Origin: Clusia tigrina
Taxonomy: Eukaryota > Arthropoda > Insecta > Diptera > Clusiidae
Length of the DNA stretch: 64,000 nt
Assembly (NCBI GenBank): GCA_920105625.2
Contig: OV050030.1
Span: 32,110,516-32,174,515, forward strand
Reading direction: 5' to 3'
Shown: piece after piece, positions 32,296 to 45,299 of the stretch
Position numbering within the stretch: position 1 is the stretch's first letter
How the letters are laid out: every line of letters begins with the position of its first letter
Translations under genes and position numbers: made by a program
Notes under the pieces: model-generated
Told to the model about the DNA's origin: nothing
Databases searched by the model: none
What the model saw: only the letters and a program-made list of their open reading frames with translations

Positions 32296-35130
32296 AACCT
32301 AGGAAGGAAGTAATGTACTATGACAGCAATGAAATGTAATATAATACAAAGAGAGACTTAACGGAACAAAGTAGGGGTGATAATGAGACAGAGCAGTTTG
32401 GTGTGTGGTGGAATTAGACAGTATATGAACACAATTGGATCAGTCAGTTCACCACCTGCAGTTAACGTAGTTGTCTGGATGGACAGATTACACCAGCTAA
32501 AGGCCCAAAGGTTCGATTCCTGGGAGGGTTCATAGTTGGTGTGCTGTTGATTTTTGAGACATAATAAATGCTTGGGCAAAAATTGCTCTTTCATTGAAAT
32601 ATATCTGAAGAGGACAAGTGGCGTGTCCGAAATAGCTATAAGATCTGACAAACTGTTTCAATAATTTTTGAAAACGATTACGGTGGCATAACCATACATA
32701 CACAATTGCAACTGTTGTGTACAACTTGTCTTGTCAATAAATTCGCTGAGAAATAATCTTTATTTTCAACTGAATTGACAACTTAAGTCGGTAGTCATAT
32801 AATAAAATATCATACAAAAATAATTATTAATATTAACTTTGAAGTATATTTACACAATAAATTATTAGAACTAGGATAAACCTTGGCATTAATATCTATA
32901 TATATCAGCCTAAAGGGAAAGAAAATATAATTAAATACAAAGAAAATAAATTTAGTTCTTGTTTATAATTATTATGATTAGTTTGCTAAATATCCAGATA
33001 TATAATTTAGAGTAGATTTCTGTAGAGTAAAATGCCCATTGTGCAACATTTCACTATGTTGTTAGCCTGTGGTATTAGAGTTTCCTACGACAAGCTAAAC
33101 TCAATCTACGGAAACACTACTCCTGTGGCCTCATATGTTTCCTTCCTCTACTTTGAAAATGTATTCCCTTGTTTCCTTTTCCCATTTCAAATGGGTTGAG
33201 AGGTTTCCCTTGCTTCATCATCCTGAGTACATCAAACTTTAGTACAGAGTCTTAGTACAACTAATTAAAATTAAATTTCATTATTAATATTAAAAATGAT
33301 TTCATACTCGGAGCCTTCGCACAGAGTGTGAAAATATCAAATTTTTAATAAGTGTCCACTTTCCTTCCGGAGTGTTCGCCCTCAATACCAAAGGCTGCGG
33401 ATGCTTAACAAATTAGCTTCGAGGTGTTCCCGCCTTGTTGTGGCCCTTGTAACCACTACCCTCCACTTGCACACTGGGAAAAAAAATCGCCTTTGAAATT
33501 GAACGCGGTTACACGATACGCCGCATGTGTCTCGTCGGTATTTCCTTCATTTGCTAATGTTGCTGTTGCAGTTGTTTTTGTCATTGTTGTTATGACCTGT
33601 CGCCAGCGCCACACCCCACAATTATTTTTCTTTATTAACTGTCATTTTTTTCTCAACTATGTTTGTACCTCGGAACGTGTATAATTTAAGTTAAAAGCGG
33701 AAATGCTTTTTCTCTTTTCTCCTTCGTTTCCCTTTTTGGCCCCATTGCATATTCTCCCCTCCCCAAGCAATTTCGTTTGTTTGATTTGTTGGCTAAGCAA
33801 AAAAAAATCTCACATTTCACTTTCAAGTCGTTATGTGCACTTCAGCGGCATATTCGATTGGTATACGTTGTTAGGTGAGAGAGAGGGGGTTGTGCGGACA
33901 AAAAGCTGTCCCAAGTTGGAATAGGAATGTAATGCTTTCTTTGTGAATGGAGAATATGACAAATTGCTTTTCTTATATTATTTTTCTCTTTAATTTTGTA
34001 AACAATTTTTTACAAATACGCGTACGAGAAAATAGGATTCGGTGAGGTATTTGCGATAACTCACAGCTCTGAATGTGAAGTATGCAATCTGAGATGGGCC
34101 TTTATTAAAAAAAATATATTTTATTTTTGTCAGATGATGAAATATTTCCGATTGTTGTTGCCAAACAAATACGTGGGCGGCCTATTACCGGAAAATTGAA
34201 TAATTGAATAATGCGCTTGGTTCCCATCGACACGTAATCGCTTGATTTCCCTTCCTATCACGTAGCAACCTATAGACCTTTATGTATTCTTATTCTGTCA
34301 CAATACATCGCCAGATTTGAGTCGCTGTTACTATGGCAGTAAACTAGCTGTTGTTTGGAGCTCTCATCTGTCATTAAAAGTTCATTTATTCATGGCTAGA
34401 ATGCAAAGCTTCGATATGTCATAATATTTATCGGCTTTTTTACATTCCTGACCTGTTGAGGACTAGTTCACAATAGTGACCAATGATGTAACTTTCAATT
34501 AGGTTCAAAAAGGCAACAATTTCTAAATTAAGAAGTGCTTATAATCACATCAAGCATACCTGCTATTCTCTTAGTGCACCTGTCAACCGATAAGAGTGAA
34601 GATTATATCAGTACTGCCGAATATGTCTCAATATATAGTCAAGAATCATGTTTACGAACTATTGTTCAGTTAAAGCAGCACAACAAAAGTGCTGGAATGC
34701 GAGTACAGAAAACAGGTTGAAGACTATGATGAAGCAATTCCTGTACTTTCAGTCCACTTATAAAAATATAATTACTACTGAATTTGTTACGTTCGAAGGG
34801 AATGGCAGCATTAACAAATACATTTAGCTTGAAATACCACGAGTTCCATGCCATGGTTAAACCCTTGCTGCTTTATTGGGTTCACAATAATAACGAAGGT
34901 TTATAGGTATAGATGTATCTCACAGGCATATATTTTGGGTCCATAATATATTGTTTTCTAAGTGCGTCTCCAGTCTGGAATACTCACAGAGAATATAGAA
35001 AATTATTTGCCCATCCTTAGAAAAGATTCTAACAAAACCTTAACTTAGAGTACCCACTTTTTCTATGTATAAAAAGGTGCAGTATACATTTCAACTGAAG
35101 GAGAAGTTTTGTGCCCGGAGACTTTGGGTT
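32296..35130. other. No gene recognised
   Basis: AT-rich DNA. A GGTTCGATTCC at about 32511-32521 matches a tRNA B box, but I find no cloverleaf. The 33.42-33.92 kb frames lack motifs and sit in T-rich sequence. A CT-rich and TTG-rich patch occurs at 33540-33600. Confidence 0.45.
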
Positions 35131-35290
35131 GAAGTACTTTGAACCTTAGTTCTTTAAATCTTAGTTCTTTTGACTAAAGTTATTTACACCAAAGTTCTTT
35201 GGACCGAAGTACTTTGTATCAAATTACATTTGATCGCAGTTGTTTCAACCGAAGTTCCTTGGACTGAAGCTCGTTAGACCGTAGTTCTGG
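35131..35290. repeat. 15-bp minisatellite, ten to eleven units
   Basis: Units run in perfect 15-bp register from 35131: GAAGTACTTTGAACC, TTAGTTCTTTAAATC, TTAGTTCTTTTGACT, AAAGTTATTTACACC, AAAGTTCTTTGGACC, GAAGTACTTTGTATC and so on to GAAGCTCGTTAGACC (35266-35280) and a partial unit. The consensus is roughly GAAGTTCTTTGGACC. Although every unit has several substitutions, no insertion or deletion breaks the register over 150 bp. It lies just outside the 3' end of a Jockey LINE. Confidence 0.92.
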
Positions 35291-35399
35291 CTAGAATTCT
35301 CTATTTTATTTATATTATTTTTTCAATATGTTTCCGGTTCAGATCTTGCTTTGGCTTTGTGGGTGGAATTCAGGAATAACAGTTGTATACGCTAGTACT

Positions 35400-37415
35400 A
35401 GTATCCCTATCTAGCGTTGACTATCATCCGCAAAAGTTTTCCTGGAATCTTTCCAAAATTTTTATATTAGCTCTCGCTGCTGAGCCCCACAGCTGAATTC
35501 CCTGTGTCCATATAGGTTCTATTATACTTTTATAAACCAGAAATTTAGTATTCAATGTTAACTTAGAACCCATCAACCAATACATTGAGCTAAGTTTGAT
35601 GCCCAGTTGTTTCCGTTTTGTAAAGATGTGTTCTTTCCATGTCAAATGCCGATCAAGGTATGGCGTCTTCTGCTTGAGGCAATGGGCGTCTTCTGCTTGA
35701 GGCAATGGGCGACTATTTAGAATCACAGGCGGACAGGAACTCTTTTTCAAAGCGAAAGCTACTTGTCCTGATTTAGTAGCGTTGACCCTCATTCTCCATT
35801 TGTCAAACCAAATTGGAATTTTATCGAGTTGTTTTTGTAGTTCATTTGCGGCAATTAACTGATAAGAGTTTGTAGCCATTATAACGGTGTCATCAGCAAT
35901 TTCAGTCTTCTCTTTCAATGGTAGATCTGCTGTAAAAATACTGTAAAGGACAGAACCGAATACGCTTCCCTGTGGAACACCCGCTGTAATTGGGAAAATT
36001 GTGGTAGTTTCTGCCTTAAATTTCACTCTGAAATGGCTCTCTTCTAGATATGATTTTAAAATATCAAAATATGTTTAAGGCAGTGACTTCTTAAAGTTTG
36101 AACAGTATCCCAGGGTGCCAAACTTTATCGACCGCTTGTGTAACGTGAAGAAATGCTGCTGTACAAAACTGACCCTGTTCGAGAGCATTTCTAGCATTGT
36201 GATAAACTCTGTGTAATTGTTCGGTGGTAGCATGCTGCTCTCGAAACCCGAATGGGTGATTAGGTATGAGTACTTTCTTAAGTGGTATTGGCTTAGCTGA
36301 CTGAACAGCAGCTTTTCAAAAACCTTGGAAATAATCGGCAGCAAAATTATCGGCCTATACGATGAAACTTCTTCTTCCGGCTTTCCAGGTTTTGCAATTA
36401 TGGTTATTTCAGCAACTTTCCATTGACGACGGAAATAGGCATTCCTCAATACTGCATTGTACAAATAGATGATGTATTTTATGGCATTATCCGGCAGCTC
36501 TTTGAGAATTTTACCTGTTATCAAGTCACATCCTTGTGCTTCTTTATGTTCAAGTGTTTAATCAGAAAGTTCTCAACTTCTCTTATTTTGATAGGTAAGA
36601 TCGGTAGTTCCATTTGACCAGAAGCTTCCAAAAACTCATGAAAGCCGTCATCATTATGTTGGGGATATTTTGGATATGGTGTAAAGACATCACAAATATG
36701 TTTGGGAAATATCTCTGCTTAATCTTTGTCGGTTTTTGCCCAAGAACCATTCACAGTTTTGATGGGAGGAAATGGAGTAGTGGGTTGCTTCACCTTTTTT
36801 GTTGCCTTCCATAACGAATATTTCATGGCATCTGTTGCTGCGAGTTTGACAAATAGTGCTGAATTTCATCACTCACTGCCATGAGTTTATGTCTAAGTTC
36901 TTTTGCTGCCTTATTAAGACTTTATCGTATTCTGAATATCTCGTAAATTTTCACAACTCTCTTAACTTTCGTTTTGCACCTATCATCGCCTTAATAACTG
37001 GGTTAATCGCGCAATTTATATGTTTCTCTTTAAGTTTCGGAGTAGCGGCCCAGGCAGCGTTTTGTATTATTTTAGTTAGATTTTCGACCGCTTCTTTAAT
37101 ATCTCCTGGGGTTTTGAGCGCTATATCCAGAGATAACGTATGACAAATAATGTATTTAAATTGAAGCCAGTTTGTACGTTTATTATATAGCGTAGCTGGT
37201 TTTAAAATACGTAGAACATTGGACGTTGCAGTTATAATGATAGGGGATTGGTTTGATGACAAATCCAAAGATGGCCATTCCGACATTCATGTTGTTGCAT
37301 TTCTAGAAACAACTTTCATCACACAAAAGTCAATAATATCCGGGTTCTTTTTTCTATCAGAGGGCCAGTACGTTGGTTCTCCTGTTGAAACATACATAAG
37401 ATTAGTTCTTTAGCT
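35400..37415 (-). mobile_element. Jockey-type LINE, endonuclease C-end to RT C-end
   Basis: Read right to left: endonuclease remnant at 37415-37200 (GEPTYWPSDRKKNPDIIDFC, SSNQSPIII equivalent of SDHSPI), linker 37286-36951 (LDIALKTPGDIKEAVENLTK, NPVIKAMIGAKRKLREL), RT at 36524-36075 (VAEITIIAKPGKPEEEVSSY, RPIILLPIISKVFEKLLFSQ), and at 36026-35424 AGVPQGSVFGSVLYSIFTAD, then EIADDTVIMATNSYQL, where the catalytic FADD reads IADD after a small deletion, and HLTWKEHIFTKRKQLGIKLS, IIEPIWTQGIQLWGSAARAN. The first RT Asp region is out of frame. 5' truncated in the endonuclease, inactive. Confidence 0.9.
35663..35708. repeat. 23-bp tandem duplication in the Jockey LINE
   Basis: GCGTCTTCTGCTTGAGGCAA then TGG at 35663-35685 is repeated exactly at 35686-35708. 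Being 23 bp it throws the RT C-terminal frame (KQKT duplication) out of register. Confidence 0.95.
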
Positions 37416-37420
37416 TTTCT

Positions 37421-39140
37421 CTTTCTTCTTTAGTCTACCTGCTTTTCTCAACGTTTTAATGCTAGCAATTCTTCTCGAAACTTTCATTTCTTGTGAACTC
37501 ATTACCTAAGAACAATAACGTATATTTTTCACTCCTTTATCTTTGATAGTTTTACGTGATTATTTTGTTTTGATTAACTGATTCTCTGCTAAAGCTGGAG
37601 CGCACATCCCTTCATAAGTATCAAACGGTCAAACGACGCTGTTCACAGTTTGCACTTTGCACAATAAGGTTTACCTTCTGCGCTCAACTACCAAGAGTTT
37701 CCAAACAACAACAACTGCAACAACAACCGCTTCACAACAACCAAAAATACCCTTGGAGGGGGCAAAAATGACGAACTGCGACAATACAATAGAAAAATTA
37801 TTTCTGTACGTTCCGCTAGTGTCGAAGCACAAGGACGAAGCAGCGTCGTGAATAAAGCAAATGAATGGAAATATTTTTGTGACAGTATAATTTATAAACA
37901 CCATTCGGTTTTATTTTTCATTTTTTCGTTTTCTTTCATTGTTTTTTCTCTCCTTTCACTGCCACAATAGAAACACTGTTGCAGTCATTTGTAAATTTCG
38001 TCCCTTTTTTTGCTTTATTGCGTTTCACTTCTCGCCACTTTCAATAGCTGTCAACTGAAGGCAATGTTTGACACCCAACTGTCGTGAGGGGGAGGGCGGA
38101 GCTGTCAGGCATAATTGAAGAATTCAACCAAAAATATGACACAATATGGAACACAATTATGGCAGGACAAGAGCGGGAGAGTGGAATGTAATCAAGTAAT
38201 AAAGAAAGGAATGTGGTCTTGAATTGTTACCATTATAAACAAAATATATAAGCATCAACATTGAAAATTTGTATAGATTCTAGAGAGGTTTGGAATCATG
38301 ATTGGAGATCCTACTGAAACACTACACTCTGCTCAGTAGTTCGTTCAAAGAGGTTATTCGCTTAAATATTTGATTTGTGTCTCTGAAAATTTGGAGACCA
38401 ACGGAATGGTTGGACTACGAGTCTGAGTCAAAGTTAAGAGGAATCAAAATATCATTATACCCAATATCAGTGAAAGTCTTTCAAAAAGCTGATTATGTAT
38501 GGAAATAAATACCATGTTGCAGTATGCATCATCTCTGAAGATAGAACTAAATAGTTATCATACCAAGTTTCTTCGGAACTGCACCCTTTCTATTCTTATT
38601 GTCAAACAAGTAATTTTCAATTGAATCAAATTAAACTTTAATCTATTATTTTATAATATGCGGTTAAATGAAAAATCGTTTGGATAAATTGCAACACTTT
38701 AAAAATAACACAAAGAGACATTTGAGATTCTATAAAGTCTTCACACAGAGTCTCAAAATAAAGAGAACGAAACCCAGATGCAGATCAAGTCTGGGTAGGG
38801 TTATTCTTAGAAAAATATAATCGAACTCTGATAACGTTTTGCAAACATAAATTTTGAAATGAAACCTAATTGCAATGTTGGCTGAAGGTAAGGTTAATGT
38901 CTGTAATTTTATATTCAGAATTATGGCATAGAAATACCTAAAATAATCTGGAAAGTAATTATCCTAAACATAATACTGATGAGCGAAGGTTTGTTCTACA
39001 ATTATTTTGAGTCACACAATGTTATTATCATTATTAATTACAATCAAAATTATGATTAAGAAAGCACTACATGCGAGGACTATCGGCTTTTGTTTAAATT
39101 AACTTAGATAAAATATGAATGTTTAAACTTATTAAATACA
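37421..39140. other. No gene recognised
   Basis: AT-rich DNA with a CAA-type microsatellite at about 37707-37745. The 64-residue frame at 37657-37851 is mostly that repeat. No gene supported. Confidence 0.45.
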
Positions 39141-39149
39141 GTTTTTTTT

Positions 39150-39545
39150 TTGTTTTTAATTAAAATTAGTTTGCATATTTTCTACGGAAGGTTCACAAAG
39201 TAAATTGATCGGTCTTTGATTAGAATTTCTGGAGCGGGTGATGCATGGGCAATCTGCGAGGATGTGAGAAACTGTGAGTTGGGAATTACGGCAAAACTAG
39301 CATATAGGTTGAGATTCTTTTTTTAGCAGGTGTCCGTACGTGATGTTTGTGTGTCCTAACCAAAGTCTAACAAAACATCTGTTCATTGCATCAGTGGTCT
39401 ATGATGGGAGTATTACGGCAGTATGGTTAGTGTTGAAGGAATTGTATTCATGATTGTAATTCTGTGACCTAGTGATAGTTTTCTTGATGGCATAGGATGA
39501 TGCGACCTTTGCCACTGTATCAAGCAAGTGTCATTTCTTTTCGAA
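39150..39545 (-). pseudogene. I-type LINE C-terminal fragment
   Basis: Minus-strand reading at about 39380-39200 gives RCFVRLWLGHTNITYGHLLK, KESQPIC, then FCRNSQLTVSHILADCPCIT: the GHT...C..C...H....C motif that closes ORF2 in I-type LINEs. One stop interrupts it. A T-run at 39141-39150 may be the A-rich tail. RNase H and RT are not recognisable. Confidence 0.75.
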
Positions 39546-40049
39546 AATATCATTATAGACACGGAATTCCTAATATGATCATATAAAGTAAGTTAAATAT
39601 ATCTACAAAATATATATATAAGACCAATAACTTTTATAGACTATATTTATAGGCGGCTTTCGGCAGATCATATATCAAAACGGTTCTACTCAAATCTAGC
39701 AACTTCAGAATTTTCTGATAACTCTGCCACTTGGCTCTACCATAAAAATATCACCAGTACAAACTATACAATTGATGACAATGCGCAGGCACCACACTTC
39801 TACCGCTTATACCAACAGATCATTGCGAATTTTCTATCAATTCTACAACACCATTAAATTCTCCACATGTACCTCCAAATATACATCGCTCTAAATTTCT
39901 GCAAACAAAGCAACACAAACGAGCGAATCACGGTGGCTATCCCTTAGTCTCTGTGGATATCACTGGTATATATCAGGGAGCATCCAAGGATCACTATCAT
40001 CATTATCACTTTCTTTTGGAATTATTCTTTCTAACTTCTCAAATGCTTA

Positions 40050-40560
40050 CTTATGAATCATTCGCGAACGTAGCCACAACGGTTCCTTCAACATGAGGTA
40101 TGTCCCGTGTGAAGAGCAAGAGCAAGATACATGCAAAAACATTTCTCTGGAGAGCTCCGACGGCGATTTCATTAAATTCGCAGTAATTCGTCCGTGTTTA
40201 AAATGAAAAAGTCCGTTTTCAAGGTAAGATGTGATGATAGGTGCTGCTGAATAATCCGTCTTAGCTTATACTCGTACTTCAAGTAATCATGCTAAACCCT
40301 TTCGAAGGCTAGAGCAAATTATTTTTCTCCCCTAAGGCATTTACAATTTTATTGGTTATTCTATAAAGCGGATTTATTGTGGAATGCTTGATTCTGAACC
40401 CGAATTGGTAGACAGGTGATAGCCGTCTTTCTTCAGTAACCGCTTGAATGTGTTTCAATAGGAGTTTTGCAATTTCGTTTGATGTTATTGGCAATAGTGA
40501 TATATGCCTGTTCGATTTTTTCTCATTTGGAGATTTTCCTTGTTTCTCTACCATTGTAAC
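40050..40560 (-). pseudogene. Jockey-type LINE RT fragment
   Basis: Reads HISLLPITSNEIAKLLLKHI, RRLSPVYQFGFRIKHSTINP, LYRITNKIVNALGEKNNLL, then after frame breaks FKTRTNYCEFNEIAVGA and LLFTRDIPHVEGTVVATFAN, where the catalytic FADD has become FAND. The region around the first RT Asp is lost. Inactive fragment truncated at both ends. Confidence 0.8.
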
Positions 40561-41315
40561 CTCTGCGATTTCCCAAATTTGAAAAAAGTATTAGCCTAGA
40601 AAAAGTTTGGATTGATTGAGAAGATAATTGCTGAGTTGTGGTTGGATATTTTGAAAGAAAGCAACAAATCGTATTATTCGGAAGACGTCGAACAATTGGA
40701 AAATCGTAGGACGAAATGGATAGAAGTAAAATGAGTCTATGTTGAGAAATATAATGAGTTGTATCCAGAATACGAATGTTTTCTTGTCTATACCGAACAC
40801 TTTTCAGACCACCGTTGTAGTTGTTCCTTATGCAATATTTACTGTCCGAACACAGTTGCGTGTTCCAATTAAACTGGAAATAGTGCAGCAACATGAAAAT
40901 TCATATGTTAGAAATGTCTTCGCCTATTATCCAAAGTGTATAGAACCCTCATTTTATATAGTATAATTCTCTGTAAAGAAATTATAGGTTAAATATGAAC
41001 TTATTTCCAAAACTGTAGTTCCAAGGTGCCTTGATTTCTCAAAAAAATTTTAGTTTGAATTCAAAGTGTTTTTGGGAGAATATATCTTAATATACATATA
41101 AAATCGTTCGTGCGTAGGTACGTCTCGAAGGATCTCCGGAACCATAAAATATATCATAACTAAATTTACAACATATATTTGTGTCGTGGCCTGTGAGGTT
41201 ATAGTATATATTTCATCCGCCAGGTGGCGCCACAAAAGATTTTTTTTCATACATTTCGTACAAACATAGAACAGATGCAAATGACAATTTATATCAACTC
41301 ACAAACAGAGAACGT

Positions 41316-43708
41316 ATGAAGACAGCCAGAGCATTTACATTGTCATCTTTTAATCGTATCGCATTTGAATATGATCCAGAAATTGAAAATTGTGCTCACG
41401 TAAAAATTATGATTGACAACATGGATATAGAATGTACTTATTGTCACGCTATAAAATTAAAAAATGAGACCGCTGGGATGTGTTGTGTCTCCGGAAAAGT
41501 TGTTTTACATCCACCACCAGAGCCATTGAAATCATTAATGTCCGGAGATAATGAAGATTCGAAATTATTTCTAAAAAACATCAGAAAATTTAATAGTTGC
41601 TTTCAAATGACATCTTTTGCTGCAAAAATAATTTCATCCGTCGATGAACGAGGTCGTAATTTCAATTCGACGTTTAAAATACAAGGCCAAGTGTATCATA
41701 ATATTGGCTCCTTGCTTCCAATTCCAACTGAAACTCACAAATGTTTGCAAATATATTTTGTAGGACACGCAGAAGACAAAGTTAATGTTCGTTGTGATTA
41801 TAATCGGATTCAGCAAATTGAACAACGAGCAATAGTATCAACATTACAAACTTTTTTGACAGAAAAAAATCAACTGATTCCATTGTTCCATCAAATGCGG
41901 GATAAATTAGTGAAGGACAATTATATGATTGTCATTAAAGCCGATAAAGTTCCAGTTGGAGGGCATTCGCGTCGATTCAATGGTCCCACTGTTAATGAAG
42001 TTGGGATTGTAATGGTTGGTGATGCATTTGAAAATAGAGATATTCGTATTTTGCGCCGAAATAACACTTTTCAGACTATTCAGGATACGCATCGTTCCTA
42101 TAACGCCTTGCAATATCCATTAATATTTTGGGAAGGCGAAGATGGTTATCTATCAATATCAAACAAACAAATACAGCAATAGGTACACTGAACTACTCAA
42201 ATGTTTAATATTAACATACTTTTACACAGTCTTTTATTCATTTTACAGGTGAAGAATCGAATAAAAAAGTCAGCGCAATGAATTTTTATTCGCCTAGAAT
42301 TAAGATTAGGACCAACCAGGACAATCATATTTTAAAATGCCGCCATTTGTTCCATCAGTTTATCGTGTATATGTATGCGAAAATCGAAAGCGAGCGATAA
42401 CGTTATATCCGATTCAATCAAGCTAAATTGCGCGCCGAAGAATACATTCATTTGTGCGATACAATTAATAACAATATTGACGGTAATTTCAATCAAAATG
42501 AAATAGGAAGTATGTGTATATTACCATCATCATACACAGGTAGTCCACGTCATATGCAAGAGTACATTCAGGATGCTATGGCTTATGTTCCCGCTTACAG
42601 TCGGCCAGACTTATTCATCACCTTCACCTCTAATCCAAAATGGGATGAAATAATAAAGTATTTATTGCCTGGCCACGCAGCAAGTGATCGACACGATATT
42701 ACAGCGCGTGTATTCAAGCAAAAATTAAAGTCACTAATTGATTTGGTTGTCAAACATCATGTTTTTGGTGAAACTCGCTGTTGGATGTACTGAATAGAGT
42801 GGCAAAAATGTGGACTGCCACATGCCCATATTTTGATTTGGATAATCAACAAAATTAGACCTGAAGAAATGGATAACATAATCTCTGCCGAAATCTCAGA
42901 TCCTGACATTGATCCAGAGTTATTCCAAATTGTGACTACAAACATGATCCATGGTCCTTGCGGTGCCATCAATATGAATTCACCATGCACGGACAATGGT
43001 AAATGCACAAAACGATTTCCAAAGGATTTGCTATCGTATACAATCACTGGAAATGATGGATTTCCTTTGTGTCGTAGGCGATCGACTGAAGATGGTGGAT
43101 ATTCCTTTATGATGACTGCCAGAAATGATATAGAAATTGATAATAAATGGGTTGTACCATACTCCCCACTGTTATCCAAAACATATAAAGCTGATATTAA
43201 TGTTGAATATTGCAGTTCAGTTAAGTCAATTAAATACATCTGTAAATATGTACTTAAAGGTAGCGACATGACCATTTTCGCTGTAGAAGGTGTGAATGAA
43301 AATGATGAGGTTGCACGCTACCAAATGGGCAGATACATCAGCAGGAATGAAGCTGCATGGCGAATTCTTTCTTTCCCTATTCCTGAAAGAGATCCAGTTG
43401 CCGTTCATTTGGCTATTCACCTCGAAAACGGCCAACGAGTATATTTTACTGAACAAAATGCAGCAGAACGAGCAGTTATTCAACGAACAACAACATTGAC
43501 TGATTTTTTTCGTTTATGCCAAACACAAAATGATTATGGTCGATTTGCGAGAACATTGCTCTATGCTGAAGTACCAACCTATTTCACGTGGAATAAGTCG
43601 AGAAAAACATGGGAACCCCGCGAAAGAGGAAAAGCTGTTGCCGATTATCCAGGAATATTTTGTACTAATGCATTAGGCCGACTATACACACTTCATCCCA
43701 AACAGTGA
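41316..43708 (+). pseudogene. Helitron RepHel protein, N-terminal and Rep part
   Basis: First frame 41316-42182 (288 residues: ARAFTLSSFNRIAFEYDPEI, CTYCHAIKLKNETAGMCC with the cysteine cluster, FNSCFQMTSF, YNALQYPLIFWEGEDGY). After a broken joint, 42420-42793 continues AEEYIHLCDTINNN, MQEYIQDAMAYVPAYSRPDL, ITFTSNPKWDEI; one stop at 42793 separates it from 42794-43708, which opens EWQKCGLPHAHILIW: the HUH motif (His-Ala-His) that binds the metal. The two catalytic tyrosines are in IKYICKYVLKG (43220-43260), spaced as in Y2 Rep proteins. The segment ends at RLYTLHPKQ. Nicking and strand-transfer residues are intact; the frame is not. Confidence 0.9.
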
Positions 43709-43729
43709 GAATGCTTTTTTTTACGATAG

Positions 43730-44800
43730 TTGTTAATTAATATTCCTGGAACAACATCCTTCGAATATTTGAAAACTGTAAATGGTCAACTACATACAAC
43801 GTATCATGATTCATGCCGAGCATTAGGATTATTAGAAGGAGATTTGCATTGGGATTTAACTCTTGCCGACGCTGCTGCCGGTTCAACGCCACGCCAAATA
43901 CAGTGGTGGATGAAAATGAAGCCGTTAATTTCCCAATCGAATTTCTAAATTCTTTGGATTTACCAGGTCTTCCGTCACATAATTTACAATTGAAAGTTGG
44001 TTCCCCAATCATTTTGTTACGAAATCTCAATGCGCCAAAACTTTGTAATGGAACGAGATTAGTTATTAAAAAACTTGCGGGACACGTTATTGAGGTAACT
44101 ATCATTAATGGAAACTTCAAAGGGGAACATGTTTTATTGCCATGAATTCCAATGATTCCAACAGATGCACCAATTATAATTTAAACGACTGCATTTCCCG
44201 GTTCATTTAGCTTTTGCAATGACCATTGTTATTAATTGAATTATTATTTTAAATTCATATGTAGGTTATATTCATGTGAACGGGGCTTAATGCATTCGTT
44301 AATCATAAGTAAAAATGTATTGTATTTTTGTCTCGTTTGCACCTCAATGTAACTTAGTTTGTACTTTGACCTTTGGGACAGACGTTTTGCCGCCAAGTAA
44401 AGTAAATCCGTTTTGCTTAAACGGGTTTGCTTTATTAGGTAGTCAATCGAGCAAGTCGCCGGAGGTCAAAAAAGGAGTAAGTTAATTTGTCTTTATATTT
44501 TATATTTTCTATATATATATCTGTATGAATTTTTACGAATATAGAAAAATAAACAAAAGGATTTAGCAGTCATCGTGCCTGTGTTTGGAACTTATTTGAG
44601 GGTGACTGCAAGAGTTCAATTTTCTAGACCTCTACGCTCGGATCGTCGACAACCATCAACAAAGCACAAGGCCAGTCAATGCCGTTTAGATTTAGAGAAT
44701 TCGTGCTTCTCCCATGGCGTTGGTAAACCCACCGATTTATTTGTTTATGCCGAAAATGGAGAAACAAGAAATATCGTGCACAGATTAGCATTACAATAAT
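43730..44800 (+). pseudogene. Helitron helicase remnant
   Basis: INIPGTTSFEYLKTVNGQLH and [20 protein letters not shown] (43735-43880) is the linker before the helicase. The reading then jumps directly to [40 protein letters not shown] and GTRLVIKKL (43910-44080), from near the helicase C-terminus. Walker A and B motifs are missing, so roughly 400-450 residues have been deleted. At 44640-44800 ENSCFSHGVGKPTDLFVYAE ends the protein, itself with a small deletion compared with the usual CFSHGQLYVACSRVGKPTDL order. A 0.4-kb unrelated-looking stretch (44160-44570) lies between. Confidence 0.85.
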
Positions 44801-45299
44801 TTATTATTTTATTTGTTTTCAATAAAAATTTTTATACTTTAAAATTAATTCCAAATATTTTTTATTATTTAACATTTATTTTAAAAAAAAATATAGGCAA
44901 AACAACGTTGCCGGGTTAGCTAGTAATTATATAAAATAAAGAAATTTACCCCAAATGAGTGAATAAATAGATAGCGAACTAGTCGTATTACATTGGTCCT
45001 TATTGAGCTAAATTAGTATATCACTTATATATGAATTTCAAGGACACAGCTTTCAGCTCAATAAATCAGCGAGTCATATGTTGCAGATTAATAAGAGTTC
45101 TTATTATTATACCTTACGCCATAATTCATAAAGCATTTATGGGTTTTGTGGGAGTGAGTACTAACTACTAAGGCTTCCACCATGAAGAGAAAGATATTTC
45201 AAAACACACAATTCTAGACACGGCTCTCGACAGAATTCAAACCGGCGATGCCTCAGCTGTGAGATTAGCATGTAATCCAATAGAACATATACTTAACAT

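Larger units (their letters stand above)
41085..44923 (+). mobile_element. Helitron with both termini, helicase region mostly deleted
   Basis: Begins TCTTAATATACATATAAAAT at 41085 after an A (41084), and ends GCCGGGTTAGCTAG at 44923 before a T, so the element sits between A and T as Helitrons do, with a 5' TC and 3' CTAG. The short palindrome CAACGTTG lies just before the terminal GCCGGGTTAGCTAG, in the place of the Helitron 3' hairpin. Inside are a Rep (HUH) domain and the C-terminal scraps of a Pif1-like helicase. Length is 3.8 kb compared with about 5.5-6 kb for autonomous insect copies, explained by deletions at the N-terminus and across the helicase. Rolling-circle transposition makes no target duplication and none is seen. 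Confidence 0.92.

Noticed and set aside
32511..32521. Complete tRNA gene
   Set aside because: Only the B-box-like GGTTCGATTCC is present; no acceptor or anticodon stem could be paired around it.
33424..33924. Two plus-strand frames of 73-86 residues
   Set aside because: T-rich low-complexity composition, no homology recognised.
42757..43275. Minus-strand 172-residue frame
   Set aside because: Shadow of the Helitron Rep domain, which has the HUH motif and both tyrosines on the plus strand.
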